Positions 1 through 12,880 are shown, numbered from the stretch's first letter. The stretch is DNA of 64,000 bases from Apricaphanius iberus (GCA_028564705.1 JAPXFQ010001710.1:186001-250000), one strand, 5' to 3'. The notes: generated by a model from the sequence alone, not told the origin. A program made the numbers and translations.

Positions 1-3000
1 ATATGAGCATCTTAAATGACAAAACAGTGCAGAAACAGATTCAACAGGAATTTGAAACATATTTACAAAATAACGATAATGGGGAGGTGTCTCCATATAT
101 TTTATGGGACGCAGCAAAGGCAGTTGTTCGAGGCAAAATTATTGCCCTCACAGCTTTTTGTAAAAAGGAAAAACAGAGAATACTTGTAGAACTAAAAGCG
201 GAAATGAAGTTATTAAAAACTAGACACATGGAACAAAGAGATCCACAAATATTAATTAAAATAAACAAAATTAAACATGATATAAATGGCATATATGATG
301 ATGAAATTGAAAAACAACTTAAATTTACCAAACAAAAGTATTATGAGACAGGGCATAGGGCAATGAAACTGCTCTCCTGGAGCACTCGAAAACAACGGGG
401 GGAAAACATGATTTATAAGATCAGAAACCCAAAGACATAAAAAGTTTGCAGTGAACTAGAGGAGATTCAACATGCTTTCGAACAATATTATAAAGGACTA
501 CATAACCAACCGACCATGGTAGATATTACAACAATAGAGACCTTTCTAAGTTCACTAGATTTACCAACAACAAATTTAAAAAAATTATGGCTGAGATAAG
601 AATAGAAGAACTAAACAAAGCCATTTTGAGATTGAAAGCTAATAAGGCTCCAGGCTCGGACGGTTATACGCCTGAGTGGTACGAAACATTTAAACAACAG
701 ATAACACCAGTTCTGCTTAACTGTTTCAACCATACACTGAGAACAGGAGAAGCCCCCCAATCATGGAAGGAAGCAGTTATCTCTCATCCTGAAAGAAGGA
801 AAGATAAAAATTAATGCAGCTCATACAGACCAATATCAGTCTTGAATGCAGACTATAAATTATTTGCTTCAATCCTATCTAGGAGACTGGAATCCATTGT
901 CCCAGAGCTGATAGATTTGGACCAAACAGATTTTGTGCTAAACAGAAAGACACAGGATAATTTAAGGTGAACTCTACAGGTGGTGAGTCATATTACATCA
1001 GAAAACATCAGTGCAATGTTAATTAGCCTACATGCCGAAAAGGCATTTGACTTGGTGGGTTGGGAATATTTGTACAGGGTAGTTGCTAGATTCGGCTTCA
1101 AAGATGGTTGTATTAAATTTATTAGAGCTTCTCCCCAACAGCCAGGATCAGGGTTAACGGACACCTATCGCAAACTATTCATTTGGAAAGAGGGACACGC
1201 CGAGGCTGTCCCCTGAGCCCGACTCTATTCGCATTATTTATTGAGCCCCTCGCTCAAGCAATAAGAGAGGATTCTGGGAAAAAGGGGACTATGATTAGAG
1301 GAGAAGAACACAAAATTTGTATGTCTGCAGATGATGTTTTGCTTTTTATTACAAACCCGGACTCAGGTATCCCAAAATTGATGTCCCTGCTAAAAGAATA
1401 AAATTTATACTCCGGATATAAGCTTAATATCCCAAAAAAAAAAAAAAAACCTCACATTTAACTATATTCCCCACCCAGATATTAAAGGGAAATACAATTT
1501 TAAATGGGACTCACCCAAAACAAAAAATATTTAGGAATAAACCTTACTAAAGATATGTCAAAACTTTTTGAAAATAACTACGGCCCTATTAATAAAGAGA
1601 TCAAATCTGATATTTCTAGATGGACCCTCCTTCCACTAGACATGAGTAATAGATTGGAAATCATTAAAATGTCCGTGTTGCCACGACTTCTTTTTCTCAT
1701 CCAGTCTCTGCCTCTAGAGGTGCCCCAAAAACAATTTGATGAATGTAATGCCTGGATCTTGAGGTTCATTTGGAACAGTAGAAGACATAGGGTTCAGTTC
1801 AAGACTCTGCAGCTAAAAAAAGAGAAGGGAGGGAGAGCTTTACCATGTTTACAAGATTATTATTATGCTGCACAATTGAATCCCTTAGTACACTGGTGCT
1901 CCCCAAATTATGAATCTAAATGGAAATGCCTGGAAACTACGCAGTTAAAAATTCCAGTACAATCTATTATAGGACATAAAAACCATGCAGAAAAATATTA
2001 TAACAGTTTAAATCAATGGACTGTATTCACTCTAAAATTATGGTTTAAGGTTTCGGAGAAGTTGCAAATAGAGAAACAGGTAAAAGTCTTGAATTGGATA
2101 GCATTTGACCCAGAATTTGAACCTGCTAGATTGGACGGGGGCTTTAAACAGTGGATCAGGAGAGGGACCAGGTCCTATTGTACCCTCAGCTCAAACAGAA
2201 CATTTCAGAGTTATAAGTCAATCTCAGACACATTTGGGCAGGTGAAGCAGGATTTCCATAGATACCTGCAAGTCAGAGACTACTATAATAAAAAACTGCA
2301 TATCAAGGAGAAGGAATACAATTTAATCTCTATATTTCATTAGGCATATAAAAAGAAAGATAATAAAAAGTTGGTCTCAATAATATATAGAAGTATACAA
2401 GCCTCTAAAAATCATTTTACGTTATCCATTAAACAAAAAGGGGAGAAGGAGTCAGAAACACAAATATCAGAAGAGACCTGGATAGAAATATGTGAGACAC
2501 AAGCAACCACTGCAAACTCGAGATCTCTACAAGAGTTTGGCTGGAAGAATGTAGTTACATTTTTTATAACTCCTAAACTCACAGCTCTACAAACAGGCAC
2601 ACAGAGCCGAGGCTTTTGTTGGAGACAATGTGGAACACCTATGTCTAACAATGTTCATATTTTTTGGGTCTGTCCGAAAATTCAATTATTTTTCTATTGT
2701 TATTCTATATCTAGGCAAATTCCGAAAACTGTCTTGCATAAGGACAGATACTTGTTGAAGATTCTCCTGGCAATTGGTAGGAAAGCCATAACCAGAATGT
2801 GGATGCAACTAGATTCTCCAACATCGAACCAATGGCACGGGATTATTCAAAAAATTTATTGTATGGAGAAATTGACTTTTATTTTAAGACTTCAGTGGGA
2901 AGACTGTATGGAACGCTGGGAAAAATGGTTTCAATATGCACATTGAAAAGTGTGACATTGGTTATGATGTAAGTGTATGTACATTATGTATGTGTAATAG

Positions 3001-3086
3001 AATATTTTGATTTTAATTGTATCACCCATGACGATCCCATGTTCTATGTACATGTTTATAAATAAAAAGTAAAAAAAAAAAAAAAA
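1..3086 (+). mobile_element. L1-clade LINE, 3' portion (5' end outside window)
   Basis: A non-LTR retrotransposon copies its RNA into DNA at a nicked chromosomal site. Seen here: several adjoining sense-strand reading frames that together resemble an L1 ORF2 (see the next entry), then about 120 bp of 3' UTR with an AATAAA (about 3061) and a terminal A-run at 3071-3086. The poly(A) end and the RT motifs are typical of the L1 clade rather than the short-repeat tails of L2 or RTE. The 5' end lies left of the window, so length, ORF1 and target-site duplication cannot be judged. The A-run is followed directly by L2-type sequence, suggesting insertion next to or into an older L2 copy. Confidence 0.85.
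3..2946 (+). pseudogene. L1 ORF2 (reverse transcriptase) remnant, multiply frameshifted
   Basis: ORF2 of L1 encodes endonuclease and reverse transcriptase. The first block (3-440) is the Lys-rich linker upstream of RT. RT finger motifs follow at 587-814 (NKAPGSDGYTPEWY), then DAEKAFD-like 'HAEKAFD' near 1040, '[10 protein letters not shown]' near 1190, and the catalytic box as 'SADDVLLF' near 1325, where the family has FADD. The C-terminal part continues in two longer frames (1504-2343, 2371-2946). Stops or frame changes at about 440, 814, 960, 1216, 1401 and 2343 show a dead copy. An A-run at 1436-1450 causes one of the breaks. Catalytic aspartates of the xADD box are still encoded. Confidence 0.85.
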
Positions 3087-6000
3087 GCGGACAGACCAGG
3101 AAGCAGAGTCGTAGTTTAACCCACCTCACAGAAGCTTCTGTACTGTTACCCACTCAATACCCCTTTGAGACAGTGTTTTACCCACAATTTCTGCCAAAAT
3201 TAAATAGACTAAAAGTTAACCTAACAAAAGCAAACAAATCTCTTTAAAATAAATATGACTCTCACCAAACAAGAAAATAGGGAAATTAGATGTGGTTTAC
3301 CGATCGCTCTCGTCAAAGACTTTATTAGTAAATGACTTGATACGTAATAATAAAATTGATCTATTTTGCCTATCAGGAACCTGGCTGCAGCAGGAGGATT
3401 TTGTAATTATAAATGAGTCAACTCCTTCCAATTATCAAAATTTCCACATTCCTAGAAGCACTGGGCAAGGAGGAGGAGTTGCAACCATCTTTCATTCAGA
3501 CTTACAAATTTGCCCTGGACCAATTAGTAGCTACAGCTCTTTTGAATATCTGATCCTTAATTTTCCTCAAACATTAAAACCACTTTTGTTTGTGGTTTTA
3601 TATCGTCCACCCGGCCGTTACTCTCAATTCTTGGACCAGATCTCAGATTTTTTTCATCTGATTTAGTATTAAACACTGATCAGGTAATTAAAGTAGGGAT
3701 TTCAATATTCACATGGACACTGAAAGTGATAGCCTAACTGCAACCTTTAATATTATCTTAGACTCAACTTGCTTTACTCAGAAAGTGAAGGGACCCACAC
3801 ACTTGGGTCAACACACTTTAGACAATGTACTGACATATGGCATTGAGTTTGATGAACTAATAGTCCTCCCACATAACCGAGTCCTATCTGACCATTTTTT
3901 GATAACTTTGAATTTAATTGACCCGACAATCCCAAATCTGAAAGAAAATTTCATTACAGTAGAACTTTATTACACAATGCTGTACTTTTTTAAGAATCTG
4001 GTCCATTCTTGCTTCCCTATGTGTTTCAGAATACCACAGTGGGCGGCAGTAATTCTAACACTAACCCTAGAAACTGATGGTCTGGTTCAAAGCACTACTT
4101 CCTCACTTCTTTTGGCGCTACACAGTGTAGCCCTCTTAAAAAAGAACGCAATCAGCCATAGGAGGCTGGCTCCCTGGTTTAGTGCAGAGTTCCGTACTTT
4201 AAAGCAGAATATTGGGAAATTGGAGAGAAAATGACACTCTACACACTTAAATGATTCCTATCTAACCTGGAAAAATAGCCTTCAACTTTATAAAAACACC
4301 CTTCGACAAGCTAGAACAGCATATTTCTCGTTATTATTAGAGGTAGATAAAAACAATCCTCTCTTTTTAGTACAGTTGCCAAACTTACACAGAGTTATAG
4401 CCCTGTTGAGCCAACTATCCCCCCTTCTCTCAATAGTGATGACTTGATGAGATTCTCCATAAGTAAAATAAATTGTATTAAAAATAAAATTCATTGGCAT
4501 ATTCCCAAACATGATCGATTCTGTTTCAGTAAAAGAGGCAGTATCGGAGAGAATCATGTTTACGTTATGTACCATTTTGATTCTGTTGAACTTTCGGAAT
4601 TATCAAAAATATTAGCTTCATCTAAACCCTCAACTTGTATGTTAGACCCAATACCAACCAAATTATTTAAGGAAGTGTTCCCTCCGGTTCTGGCCCTATT
4701 TTAGACATGATGATTCTATCTTTAATAAATGGGTATGTACCACAGGAATTTAAATTTACTGTAATTAAACCTTTACTTAAGAAACCCTCCCTCGATCAAA
4801 ATGACTAAGCTATTTACAGACAAATATCTAACCTTCCTTTCTTATCCAAAATTCTTGAGAAAATATTTGCTAATCAATTATGTGAGCATCTAAACAGCAA
4901 CAACCTTTTTATAGATTTTCAGTCAGGTTTTAGAGCTCATCATATCACTGAAACAGCACTGGTGAAAGTTACTAATGATATTCTAATGGCCTCATTTAAT
5001 GGATTTGTGTGTCTTGTTGGATCTCAGTGCTGCTTTTGACAAAGTCAGTCATAATAATTTCATAGAAAGGCTTGAACATGCTGTAGGGCTCAAGGGAACA
5101 GCTCTAGGCTGGTTTAAATAATATCTGTCCAAAAGTTTTTTCATGTTAATTATTAATCTTCTTCACACTCAAATGTTACTAGTGGAGTGCAACAGGGCTC
5201 TGTGCTTGGACCAATTATCTTTACAATATACATGCTTCCAATTGGTAAAATAATTGGACAATATGGTATGAATTTCCACAGTTATTGATGATGATACACA
5301 ATTATATTTATCCAAATCAGTTAGGTCGATTACAAGCATTACTCAAAGACATAGGAACCTGGATGAGTCTAAATGTTCCGCTATTAAATTCAGACAAGAC
5401 AGAAGCTGTTATCTTTGGACCAGAAGCTTTACAAAGAAAAACTGCATCTCCGGAATATTGCTAAAATTAGAAACATCCTGTCCAGGAGTGATGCCGAGAA
5501 ACTAGTCCATGCATTTGTTACTTCAAGGCTGGACTACTGTAATTCCTTATTATCCGGAAGTGCACAAAATGCAATTAAAAGTATTCAGTTGATAAAAAAT
5601 GCTGCAGTAAGAGCTCCAATGAATATTAAAAAGGAATATCACATTTCTTCTGTTTTAGCTTCTCTCCATTGGCTCCCTGTTAAATCCAGAATGGAGTTTT
5701 AAGATCCTCCTCCTTACGTATAAAGCCCTTAATAATCAAGCTCCATTATACATCAGGGATCAGGGAACTACTGGTAGTTCTTATGATTTCTAAAAGTAGA
5801 ATGGGCAGCAGATCTTTTACTTATCAGGCTCCTCTCCTATGGAACCAGCTCCCAGTTTTAGTCCATGAGGCAGATACTCTGTCTATTTTTAAGACTAGGC
5901 TTGAAACCTTCCTTTTTGATACAGTTTAAAGTTAGAATGGCTTAGGTTATCCTGAGCTATTTTTGTAGTTATGCTGCTATAGACTTCGAATGTTTGAGGA

Positions 6001-6577
6001 CAGACTTATCACTTTTCTTCACTATTCTACTTTTCAATTCTAATAGACTCCTGATATATTTTTTCTGCTGTTACTGTGATTTTTAACCTTGTTTTCTATC
6101 AGTGTTTTTTCTCCCCATAGAAGCTTAACCCGGTCTGGTATCCTGCTCAACTGTAATGCCCCCTGCTGGATGGGGAGCATCGGCTTAGATGATGCTGTAA
6201 GTGACCGAGCATCCTCCATGCTGTCTCTTCTCTTTCTTCTCAGACCCCCAGATGGTCACGGCACATGGCCGCTTGTACTGAGCCATTTTCTGCCGGAGGT
6301 TTCTTCCTGTTAAATGGGAGTTTTTCCTCTCCACTGCCGCTAAAAGCTTGCTCAGTATGAGGGATTGCTGAGGAATTGCTGTGGTTGGAGTCTGCGTGAT
6401 CTGGGCACAACCTCACGTCGATGACTCAATCGCAATCTGCTGGGATTCCTTACATAGAAAACTTAACTGACTGGAATGTCTGTATAATTATGTTGAAATT
6501 AATTTTGTTGTAAAGTGCCTTGAGAGGAAATTTGTTGTGAATTGGCGCTATATAAACAAAAGTAAATTGAATTGAAA
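3087..6577 (+). mobile_element. L2-clade (Maui-like) LINE, decayed copy A
   Basis: This is a second LINE, unlike the preceding L1. It carries endonuclease and RT remnants (3292-5702) and a long 3' UTR of the type repeated elsewhere in this window: a block with 'CGGAGGTTTCTTCCTGTTAAA' character near 6294-6315 and an end of 'AAAGTGCCTTGAGA...ATTGGCGCTATATAAA' character (6515-6555) closed by short ATTGAATTGA units. The same 3' end recurs at 12.8, 13.75, 25.5 and 30.25 kb, which ties the copies to one family. The 5' boundary is approximate because it abuts the L1 A-tail at 3086. ORF1 is not recognisable. Confidence 0.8.
3292..5702 (+). pseudogene. L2 ORF2 (endonuclease-RT) remnant
   Basis: Endonuclease part: 3292-3666, with 'IDLFCLSGTWLQ' where a better copy in this window (28287-29078, minus) has 'MFCLAETWLQ', so the catalytic-site Glu of the ET motif is changed here. 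It includes the 'STGQGGGVATIFHSD' block and 'LYRPPGRYSQFLDQI'. The GDFN motif is lost in the break at about 3680. 'NRVLSDHFLITL' near 3873-3908 keeps the SDH motif. RT pieces follow at 4130-5300 (RRLAPWF, SKPSTCMLDPIPTKL, VPQEF, DLSAAFD-like) and the C-terminal 'SLHWLPVKSRMEF' near 5660-5700. Many stops and indels; nonfunctional. The paralogue at 25.5-29.9 kb allows the parts to be identified with confidence. Confidence 0.8.
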
Positions 6578-7795
6578 GACGAAGGTAAAGAATTAAATCT
6601 GTGTGGCTTAAATTATTGATATTATAATTCATGCACATTTATGTTTTACTCTTTTACTTCTTTTTCAATTAATCTTGAAGATAAAACAACTTTTTCTGTG
6701 ACTGGGTGAAATCAGCTCCCTGTTCGACGCTGGGTGAATTGAACCGAGAGAGGTGTCTGAGGTCTGATCATGATGTCTGAGCTTGCACAGATCATTCCCC
6801 TGCTGAAAGACGGTTCAGAGCAGAGCAGGTCGTGTCTCAGTCTAATTTGCAGGGAAAATCTGCAGCAAAGTGTCACAGAAAGTAGCTAAGGGTGGTCAGA
6901 AATGTCGCTAGGTGCTTTTTCGGAAAGAAATGTAGGCAAGGGGTCTGAAAAGTCGGTAGAAATAGCGGGTGACTACCTCTTGAAGCTCAAGAGTTTGCAA
7001 AGCAGTAATCAGAGCAAAGGGTGGCTACTTTGAGGGATCTAAAATATAACACATGTATTCAGTCATGTCACGCTTTTTGTTTAAATACATGCAGTAATTC
7101 CGTACATCATGTGTTCATTCATAGTTTTGATGCCCTTAATTGAGAATCTACAATGTGGTCATGAAAATAAAGATAATGCATTGAATGAGAAGGTGTGTCC
7201 AAACGTTTGGTCTGTATTGTTGATATATAGCAATTTGCTGTTCAATGAACGTCTAGAGCTCACTTCTTCACATTTTGGTTATCTACTTCTGCCTTAACCA
7301 GACAGGTAAACAATAACTGAGACTGAAATATTTGGATATTAATATAGTTCCTGAATATCAGGTGGTGCTCAATATATAATAATTTAGCCTAAAATTATAA
7401 ATTTTATTTATTACCATCCTTCATAAATATCCATAGCCAAAGTATCGCTTCCTTCTGTATCCCTGACAAGTGTTAAGTTTTCAGTAACATACAGACCAAA
7501 ACTTTTGGTCTCATCTAACAACGTACCTTCTTCCAGCTTGGCTTGTGGCAAGCTGCAAATGGGAATTCTTTAATCTTTCTTCCAATGGTGGCTTTCTTCT
7601 TACCACTTTTCTATAATAATCAGCTTTGTAGAGGGAACACTTAATAGTCGTTTAGTTGATAGATTCTCTCTTCAGTGCTGTTGATCTTTGTGGCTCCACC
7701 AGAGTTACGATGGTCCTCAGTACTGCTTCTCTGATTCAATCATTCCTTGCCTTGTCTGTCAGCTTTGGTGGAAGGCCATGTTTTGCGTCTTCAGC
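6578..7795. other. No gene recognised
   Basis: AT-rich sequence downstream of the L2 tail. A 39-codon ATG frame at 6770-6889 (plus; MMSELAQIIPLLKDG at its start) lies in a slightly GC-richer patch at 6700-7060, but I recognise no family and no splice context that would make it a gene. Confidence 0.5.
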
Positions 7796-8240
7796 TTAGA
7801 CCATCCATCCATCCATGAGGGTAGAAACGTGCTGTAGCCTGAGTGGTAAATCAGATGCAGATTGCAAATGCAGCAGCAATCTGCCTATTAATCTTTGGCT
7901 CCATTTTCCAATCATTCTTGAACAAGACCTCGAGATAGTTAAACTCCTCCACTCAAGGCAAGACCTTGTTACCGACCCAGAGAAGGTCATTCTACCCTTC
8001 TCCAGCTCAAGATGTTCTCGTAATTTGAGATGCTGATATTCATTTTGGCTACTTTATACTTGGCTGTGAAATTTTCCAGCGAAGGTTGGAGAAGAAGATG
8101 GTCTGTTGAAGCCAAGAGGACCACCGGATCTACAACAAGCAAAGACCTAATTCTTAGGCCACCAAAATGGATCTTTTTTACACCTCGGTTGTGCCTAGAA
8201 ATCCTGTCCATGACGGTTATGAACAGAATCACTGACAGTG
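7796..8240 (-). mobile_element. Rex3-like RTE LINE fragment
   Basis: On the minus strand, 8232-7987 reads 'ILFITVMDRISRHNRG' followed by 'LRIRSLLVVDPVVLLAS', clearly related to the RTE copy near 63120-63240 in this window ('ILFITFMDRISRCSQG', 'LLFADDVVLLAS'). The catalytic FADD is replaced by VVDP, so this copy is dead. The 3' end, toward 7796, is short GATG/CATC units (ccatccatccatccat), the tail type seen on the RTE copy at 63.9 kb. Between the RT box and the tail the reading frame changes and the sequence is shortened. Confidence 0.75.
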
Positions 8241-9799
8241 CAAACTTGTTAGAATCAAACTCTCATTGGAAACAAGTCAGACTAACTGCTGGCAATAAAG
8301 ACCAAGCTCTGACAGTGATTGCACAGGGACCTAACAGGGATTTTGATTAGAGATAACAGAGATGAATGGCAAACACATTTTCACAGTTAGATTAATATAT
8401 TAAGTGATAATACTGAACTGTAATTTTTTTTCTCTTAAATTATTGAACTACAATCCTAACTGAACCCCATACAACAGTAGGTGGCCTGGAAGGTGTTATC
8501 ACTGGCTTTTTTGGGTCTTCTTGTGGGGCTAAAGGGATCTCATATGTGAACACAGGTTGCATCCGAAACATGGAGTCAGATGTCCAGCTTTATAAGTCTA
8601 TCAACGTCCTTCGGGAAGTGCTTGTAGGGTTGAGTGTATGACAATGAAAGTCAGATTATTCACAGTAAAAGATGTCAGTTAAGAAAAAAAGGATTCCGTT
8701 TTAATTTCTATCAGCTACGGCAAAAACAAACCATGGGAAAGAAATGTCTCTGCCTGGCAAAGACAGCCAATATGTGTCAGGAACATAAATTGTCTTGACA
8801 GACCAGGCAGGTTGCCCAGCAAGAAGGGCGTTTGTTACCAAAAGACTTGTCAGTAAACCCCAAGCAAGACACAACGTTAGTAACAGTACAGCCTGATTAG
8901 GAAATGATCTTAATGGACCTGACAGATAAGGAGAAAACAGTCTGACAGTACAAATAGTGGTCAGATGAATATATCTCTTACAAACTTTAATATTTTGATA
9001 TTATTCAAGTGTGGTTAATATTTCAGACATGCAGATTCTAACACATACAGATTTAAACCCATCTGAGCTTTCAGCTATATTCCTTCGGGTGTTGTTGCCT
9101 GTGTCTTTGCCTGAGAAGACAAACATTTTTCAGGCCTAAAATATTGGGTTTAATTTGGCATATATTTTTTTTAAATCACATTTTCGTTTGTACTTCTTTT
9201 CAAGGCTCTTAAATTGGGATGGCTCTATTGAATGGGTACTGAAAAGAGATATATTTGCTATAGTCTATGATCTTTGCTCTTATTATTTCAATCGCAAAGA
9301 TGAGAGATGGTGATTTTAGCCATTACTGAAGCATACCAAACCAATGATGAGACAGTTTAACCCTTACCCGCAATATAAATGTCATCAACCTAGTTTTGTT
9401 GAAATTTCATGGTCATGGTTCACAATAGGCATTGTAAGTAAGGAGAAATTGTCAGGTTTTTCTGTTGTCTCTGAGTGAGGTATAGACCCACGCGCAGACG
9501 TGGTGAACGTCCAAAAAAGGGTTTTGATAGAGACACAGGAGGACAACATCGGGAGAACGACATTAACTTGAACTGAAGACATCAATGATTTGACAGGAAA
9601 TGGATCACCTGCCGGATCTTATATAACACAAATGGTAAGAAACAGGTGAGATTGAGTGGGACACAGGTTCAGTAAATGACTGATCAGGGGCAGAGCCCAG
9701 ACACTCTGAAAGGACAGCCCCCCCACACACACCTTCAAAGATCGAATTCCACATGACCTTAGTATGGAGAAAAAAGGAAAAGAAGAGAAGCATCCTATC
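8241..9799. other. No gene recognised
   Basis: AT-rich non-coding sequence. Short frames here have no recognisable domains. A C-run and mixed sequence at 9460-9800 could be an old repeat, but I cannot assign it. Confidence 0.4.
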
Positions 9800-10715
9800 A
9801 AGGGTGGGCCACAGTTACCTTGAAGTAGTAATATGATTACAGGCCACTGATTACTCCATCCTAAAAGTTAGTTACTTTAATGATTACTTTATTTTAAATG
9901 TAACTAAATTAGATTACAAATAACTCCAGTAGTTACTTTCAGCAGTTGCTAATAACTATCCCCACTGCCTCAACATAAAAACAACAACCGGTTTTGCCAA
10001 TACTCTATACTTGAACTGCATTTTAACCACTTTCTGGTTTTGTACCAAAGTACAGCTTTTTTGGAGGGGGGTTGGTAAGGGACCATCTGCAATAGTCACA
10101 GCCTCTGCTGCTCACCACCTGGTGGGAACCCTTTGTGTAAGTTTGACTGTGCTGTGTTGCGATTCCAAATGTTTCTTTACGTTCGATGTATTATTTTTGT
10201 AATTTTTTTCTGTCTATCACTTCATATCACCAAATGCATTGCATATAATGGGGGCTGTTTGGGCTGGGAAAAGTTAGCCTTTTGGATACATTTTGCAGTT
10301 TCTGGAGATGGTTGGGCACCAGTTGTGTAAATTTTACAAAATGTGATGCATTTATTTTCAGCTGTGTGTAATGGATAGCTATTTTAACATATTGTATTAT
10401 TATTGTCTAAACACAGGGGAGGGCTTAGCCCTACTAGCCCATTTATACAAGCCGTCACTGCCCTTTCGTATGTTTCATACGCTAGCTGCTTGGTAAGTGA
10501 AGGTGAAAACGTGAGCTGTCACATACATAATGTCCGAGATATAAGACCAATCAAACATATCTTTTTACATAGAAAAAAATAAATAAAATAGTAACGCATT
10601 ATGGCTTGGACAAGTAACTGTTATGGAAATTGTAACGTGTTAGATTATTTGTTACTGAAAAAGTGGTCATATTAGTGTACTGCACTACTAAGTATTGCAT
10701 TACTGGCAGCACTGC
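9800..10715. mobile_element. Candidate non-autonomous hAT-like element with TTAC-rich ends
   Basis: Both ends are rich in GTTACTT/AGTAAC-type words: 9822-9940 (AGTTACTTTA, GATTACTTTATT, TAACTAAATTAGATTACAAATAACT) and 10590-10690 (AGTAACGCATTATGG, CAAGTAACTGTTA, AACGTGTTAGATTATTTGTTACTG). Such 'TAACGCGTTAC'-type subterminal sequence is known from non-autonomous hAT elements in fish. The outer ends are roughly inverted (CAAGGGTGGG at 9798 against ...CCAGCACTG-type sequence at 10702-10715), but I cannot find a clear 8-bp duplication. No transposase frame. Boundaries are approximate. Confidence 0.4.
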
Positions 10716-10739
10716 TCGCAACAGAACAGGAAAATGAAA

Positions 10740-10913
10740 GAAAATTTACAAAACAAGAAAAAACAATAATTCAGAAAATGTATATTCTAAAATTTCTTAA
10801 AAGCAAGATTAAAAAGTGATGTCTTTAACGCTTTCTAAAAATAACAAAAATATTTAACAAATTGAAGAGATAGGGTGAGAGCACTACATAACCTCATGGC
10901 CATTGCCTTAAAG
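10740..10913 (-). pseudogene. LINE RT C-terminal end, distal part (split by hAT)
   Basis: Minus-strand translation from the right flank of the hAT element continues here as 'AMAMRLCSALTLSLQFVKYF' and 'KALKTSLFNLAFK', matching the usual C-terminal end of L2/CR1-type LINE proteins (A-x-x-LWNSLP-x-x-I...LK-x-LF). One stop lies in between. The proximal half is at 12347-12535. The two join across the hAT insertion at one duplicated 8-bp target. Confidence 0.65.
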
Positions 10914-12346
10914 CAGTGTTTCTCAATTATTTTCTGCCATGCCCCCCCCCCCCCCCCCTAGAGAACAGATTTGTTTTTTAGCCCCCCCCCCCCCCAACCA
11001 GATTGATATGTAAAAATATTTAATTATTTATTGATACAAACCGGCACCAGCACACTGCATATACTATATACTGATTATGAAAAAAAAATTTATTACATAA
11101 GATGCAACTACTTCAAATGGTTGCAGGTCATTTAATTTTTTTAGGTCTTGACACTATTTCCAAGTTCAGTTTATTAACTCAGTTGGTAACATTTAATCCA
11201 GACTGCTCGGTCTGTGTGATGCTCAGAACAGAAACAGTTCAAATGATTCAATGGGATGTGATTTTTAAACTAATATTGAATATTAAAGCTTTTTTAAACT
11301 GTGTTCATTGATAACCTGTCAGTTTCATCAGTTTATCACTTTTCAAGCTACATAACTTCTTCACCATCACTGTTTTTCTTTTCAGCTCTGCAACCCTATG
11401 AAATCCATTTATTATGTTAGAAATGCTTTATTTCACAAGTTCCACTTTTTCCATTTAGATTTTTCTGAATTCTGCTTTTTCCATTCTAGTCATATTTATT
11501 AAACCAAAAAGTATGTAATTATGAAACAATTGACCAAATCAATAACCAAATACCACATTTACTGTTATTCACAACTATTTTCATAAATCTACTGTGCTAT
11601 TGTTCAAGTGTTTTCCTGTCATTCTTAGAGAACAAAAGCATCCTATGTGCAAAACGAATAATCTCATATTTTTCATAGGCCCTATTACACAAGATCTCTC
11701 ACCACCTGATCAAGTCTCATAGAGACCTGGAAACAGTAAATATTCATATTACTTCCATATTTATCTAAACCTGGTTTTATTTTTATTTCCTAGTCCTTCC
11801 AAAACTCCAGTGAAATCAATGTATGTCAGTGCTTTTATGTTTAACGGTCTTTCTGCAGCGCTTCGTTTGCGTTTTTTTCCCTGACAGAGCTCTCGTTTCT
11901 TCTTGTTTCTAATGCAAACCTTGCTATCACTGGTCGTCACCGTGTGCTTAAAGAATTTATAGACTGATCTTCCCCCGATTCATAAATATCTCTGTTCCTT
12001 ACGCTAAGCGTCAACTTGTTTGTTTGGGGTTTTTTTCGGGGATGGGGGGGCGTCTGTGGTTCTGTGAGTTTTCTCGCTATGGTGGGCAGGTTTAGTCTGT
12101 CTGCATGGAGAGGCGGGGGCAAATCAGATCTGTCTGTGTAGACTTCTTCTGCTGGGCTAAACAGACAGCTTGTTGATAAGTTTTAGCACTGATGCCACCT
12201 AGTGACTGGATGTTTAATCACAGTTAAAGTATAAATAAACGCCTTGGCTCCCAGGAGGCGCGTGGGGGTGGGGGTGATCTGACGCCGTCCTGCACACCCC
12301 TCCGCGCCCCCCCGGGGGGCCGGGCCCCACCATTTGAAAAGCACTG
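10914..12346. mobile_element. Non-autonomous hAT DNA transposon
   Basis: Terminal inverted repeats: CAGTGTTTCTCAA at 10914-10926 and, at the other end (12334-12346), the complement of CAGTGCTTTTCAA (11 of 13 matching). It is flanked by CCTTAAAG (10906-10913) and CCTCAAAG (12347-12354), an 8-bp target duplication with one mismatch, as expected for hAT. C-runs at 10941-10959 and 10983-10995 and GC-rich sequence at 12255-12330 lie just inside the ends. Length is 1433 bp. No transposase frame is visible, so it would depend on an autonomous relative. It sits inside an antisense LINE C-terminus whose reading continues across the insertion. Confidence 0.8.
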
Positions 12347-12535
12347 CCTCAAAGGAACGGTCACTTAACCAGGATTTGGGGACTGACAGAAGCAAATGAA
12401 CTTATGATCTGAAATGGCACATAGGAGCGTAGATTTGCAGCAGCTTAGCTAGATACATAAGAGGGAAATTTTCCATGAAGGGCTCTAAAGGTAGAGGTCA
12501 GAATTCTAATCTGCACTCTAAAATTTACTAGGAGC
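12347..12535 (-). pseudogene. LINE RT C-terminal end, proximal part (split by hAT)
   Basis: Minus-strand reading from 12535 gives 'HWLLVNFRVQIRILTSTFRA' then 'LHGKFPSYVSS', the conserved 'LHWLPVxFRIxFKxLLLTFKALHGxAPxYI' block near the C-terminus of L2/CR1-type LINE proteins. A stop follows at 'SS*', and degraded sequence leads to the hAT target. The clade cannot be decided from this fragment. Confidence 0.65.
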
Positions 12536-12540
12536 CAGTG

Positions 12541-12880
12541 AAGGAATTCCAGGACAGTTGTGTTGTTCTTTCTGTGTCTCTGTTCTGTGTCTCTGTTCTG
12601 TATTCTCCAAACCACAGACGGTCTCGGCAGATGACCGCTTGTGCTGAGCCTGGTTCTGCCGGAGGTTTCTTCCTGTTAAAAGGGAGTTTTTCCTTTCCAC
12701 TGTCGCTTCGTGCTTGCTCAGTGTGAGGGATTGCTGAGAATTACACGACGCAATCTTCTGTGGTTCTCTAATTTCTAAATTAAACATTGGATTGTAATAA
12801 CTCTTCTTGTAAAGTGCCTTGAGATGACATCTGTTGTGAAACGGCGCTATATAAATAAACTGAATTGAATTGAATTGTGA
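12541..12880 (+). mobile_element. L2 LINE 3' UTR fragment (copy B)
   Basis: Sense-strand match to the 3' UTR of the L2 family in this window: 'GGTCTCGGCAGATGACCGCTT', the GGAGGTTTCTTCCTGTTAAAAGG block, the GTGAGGGATTGCTGAGAATTA block, then the AAAGTGCCTTGAGATGACAT end and ATTGAATTGAATTG units. It is 5' truncated with no coding sequence. A short TGTGTCTCTGTTC duplication lies at 12570-12600. Confidence 0.85.
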
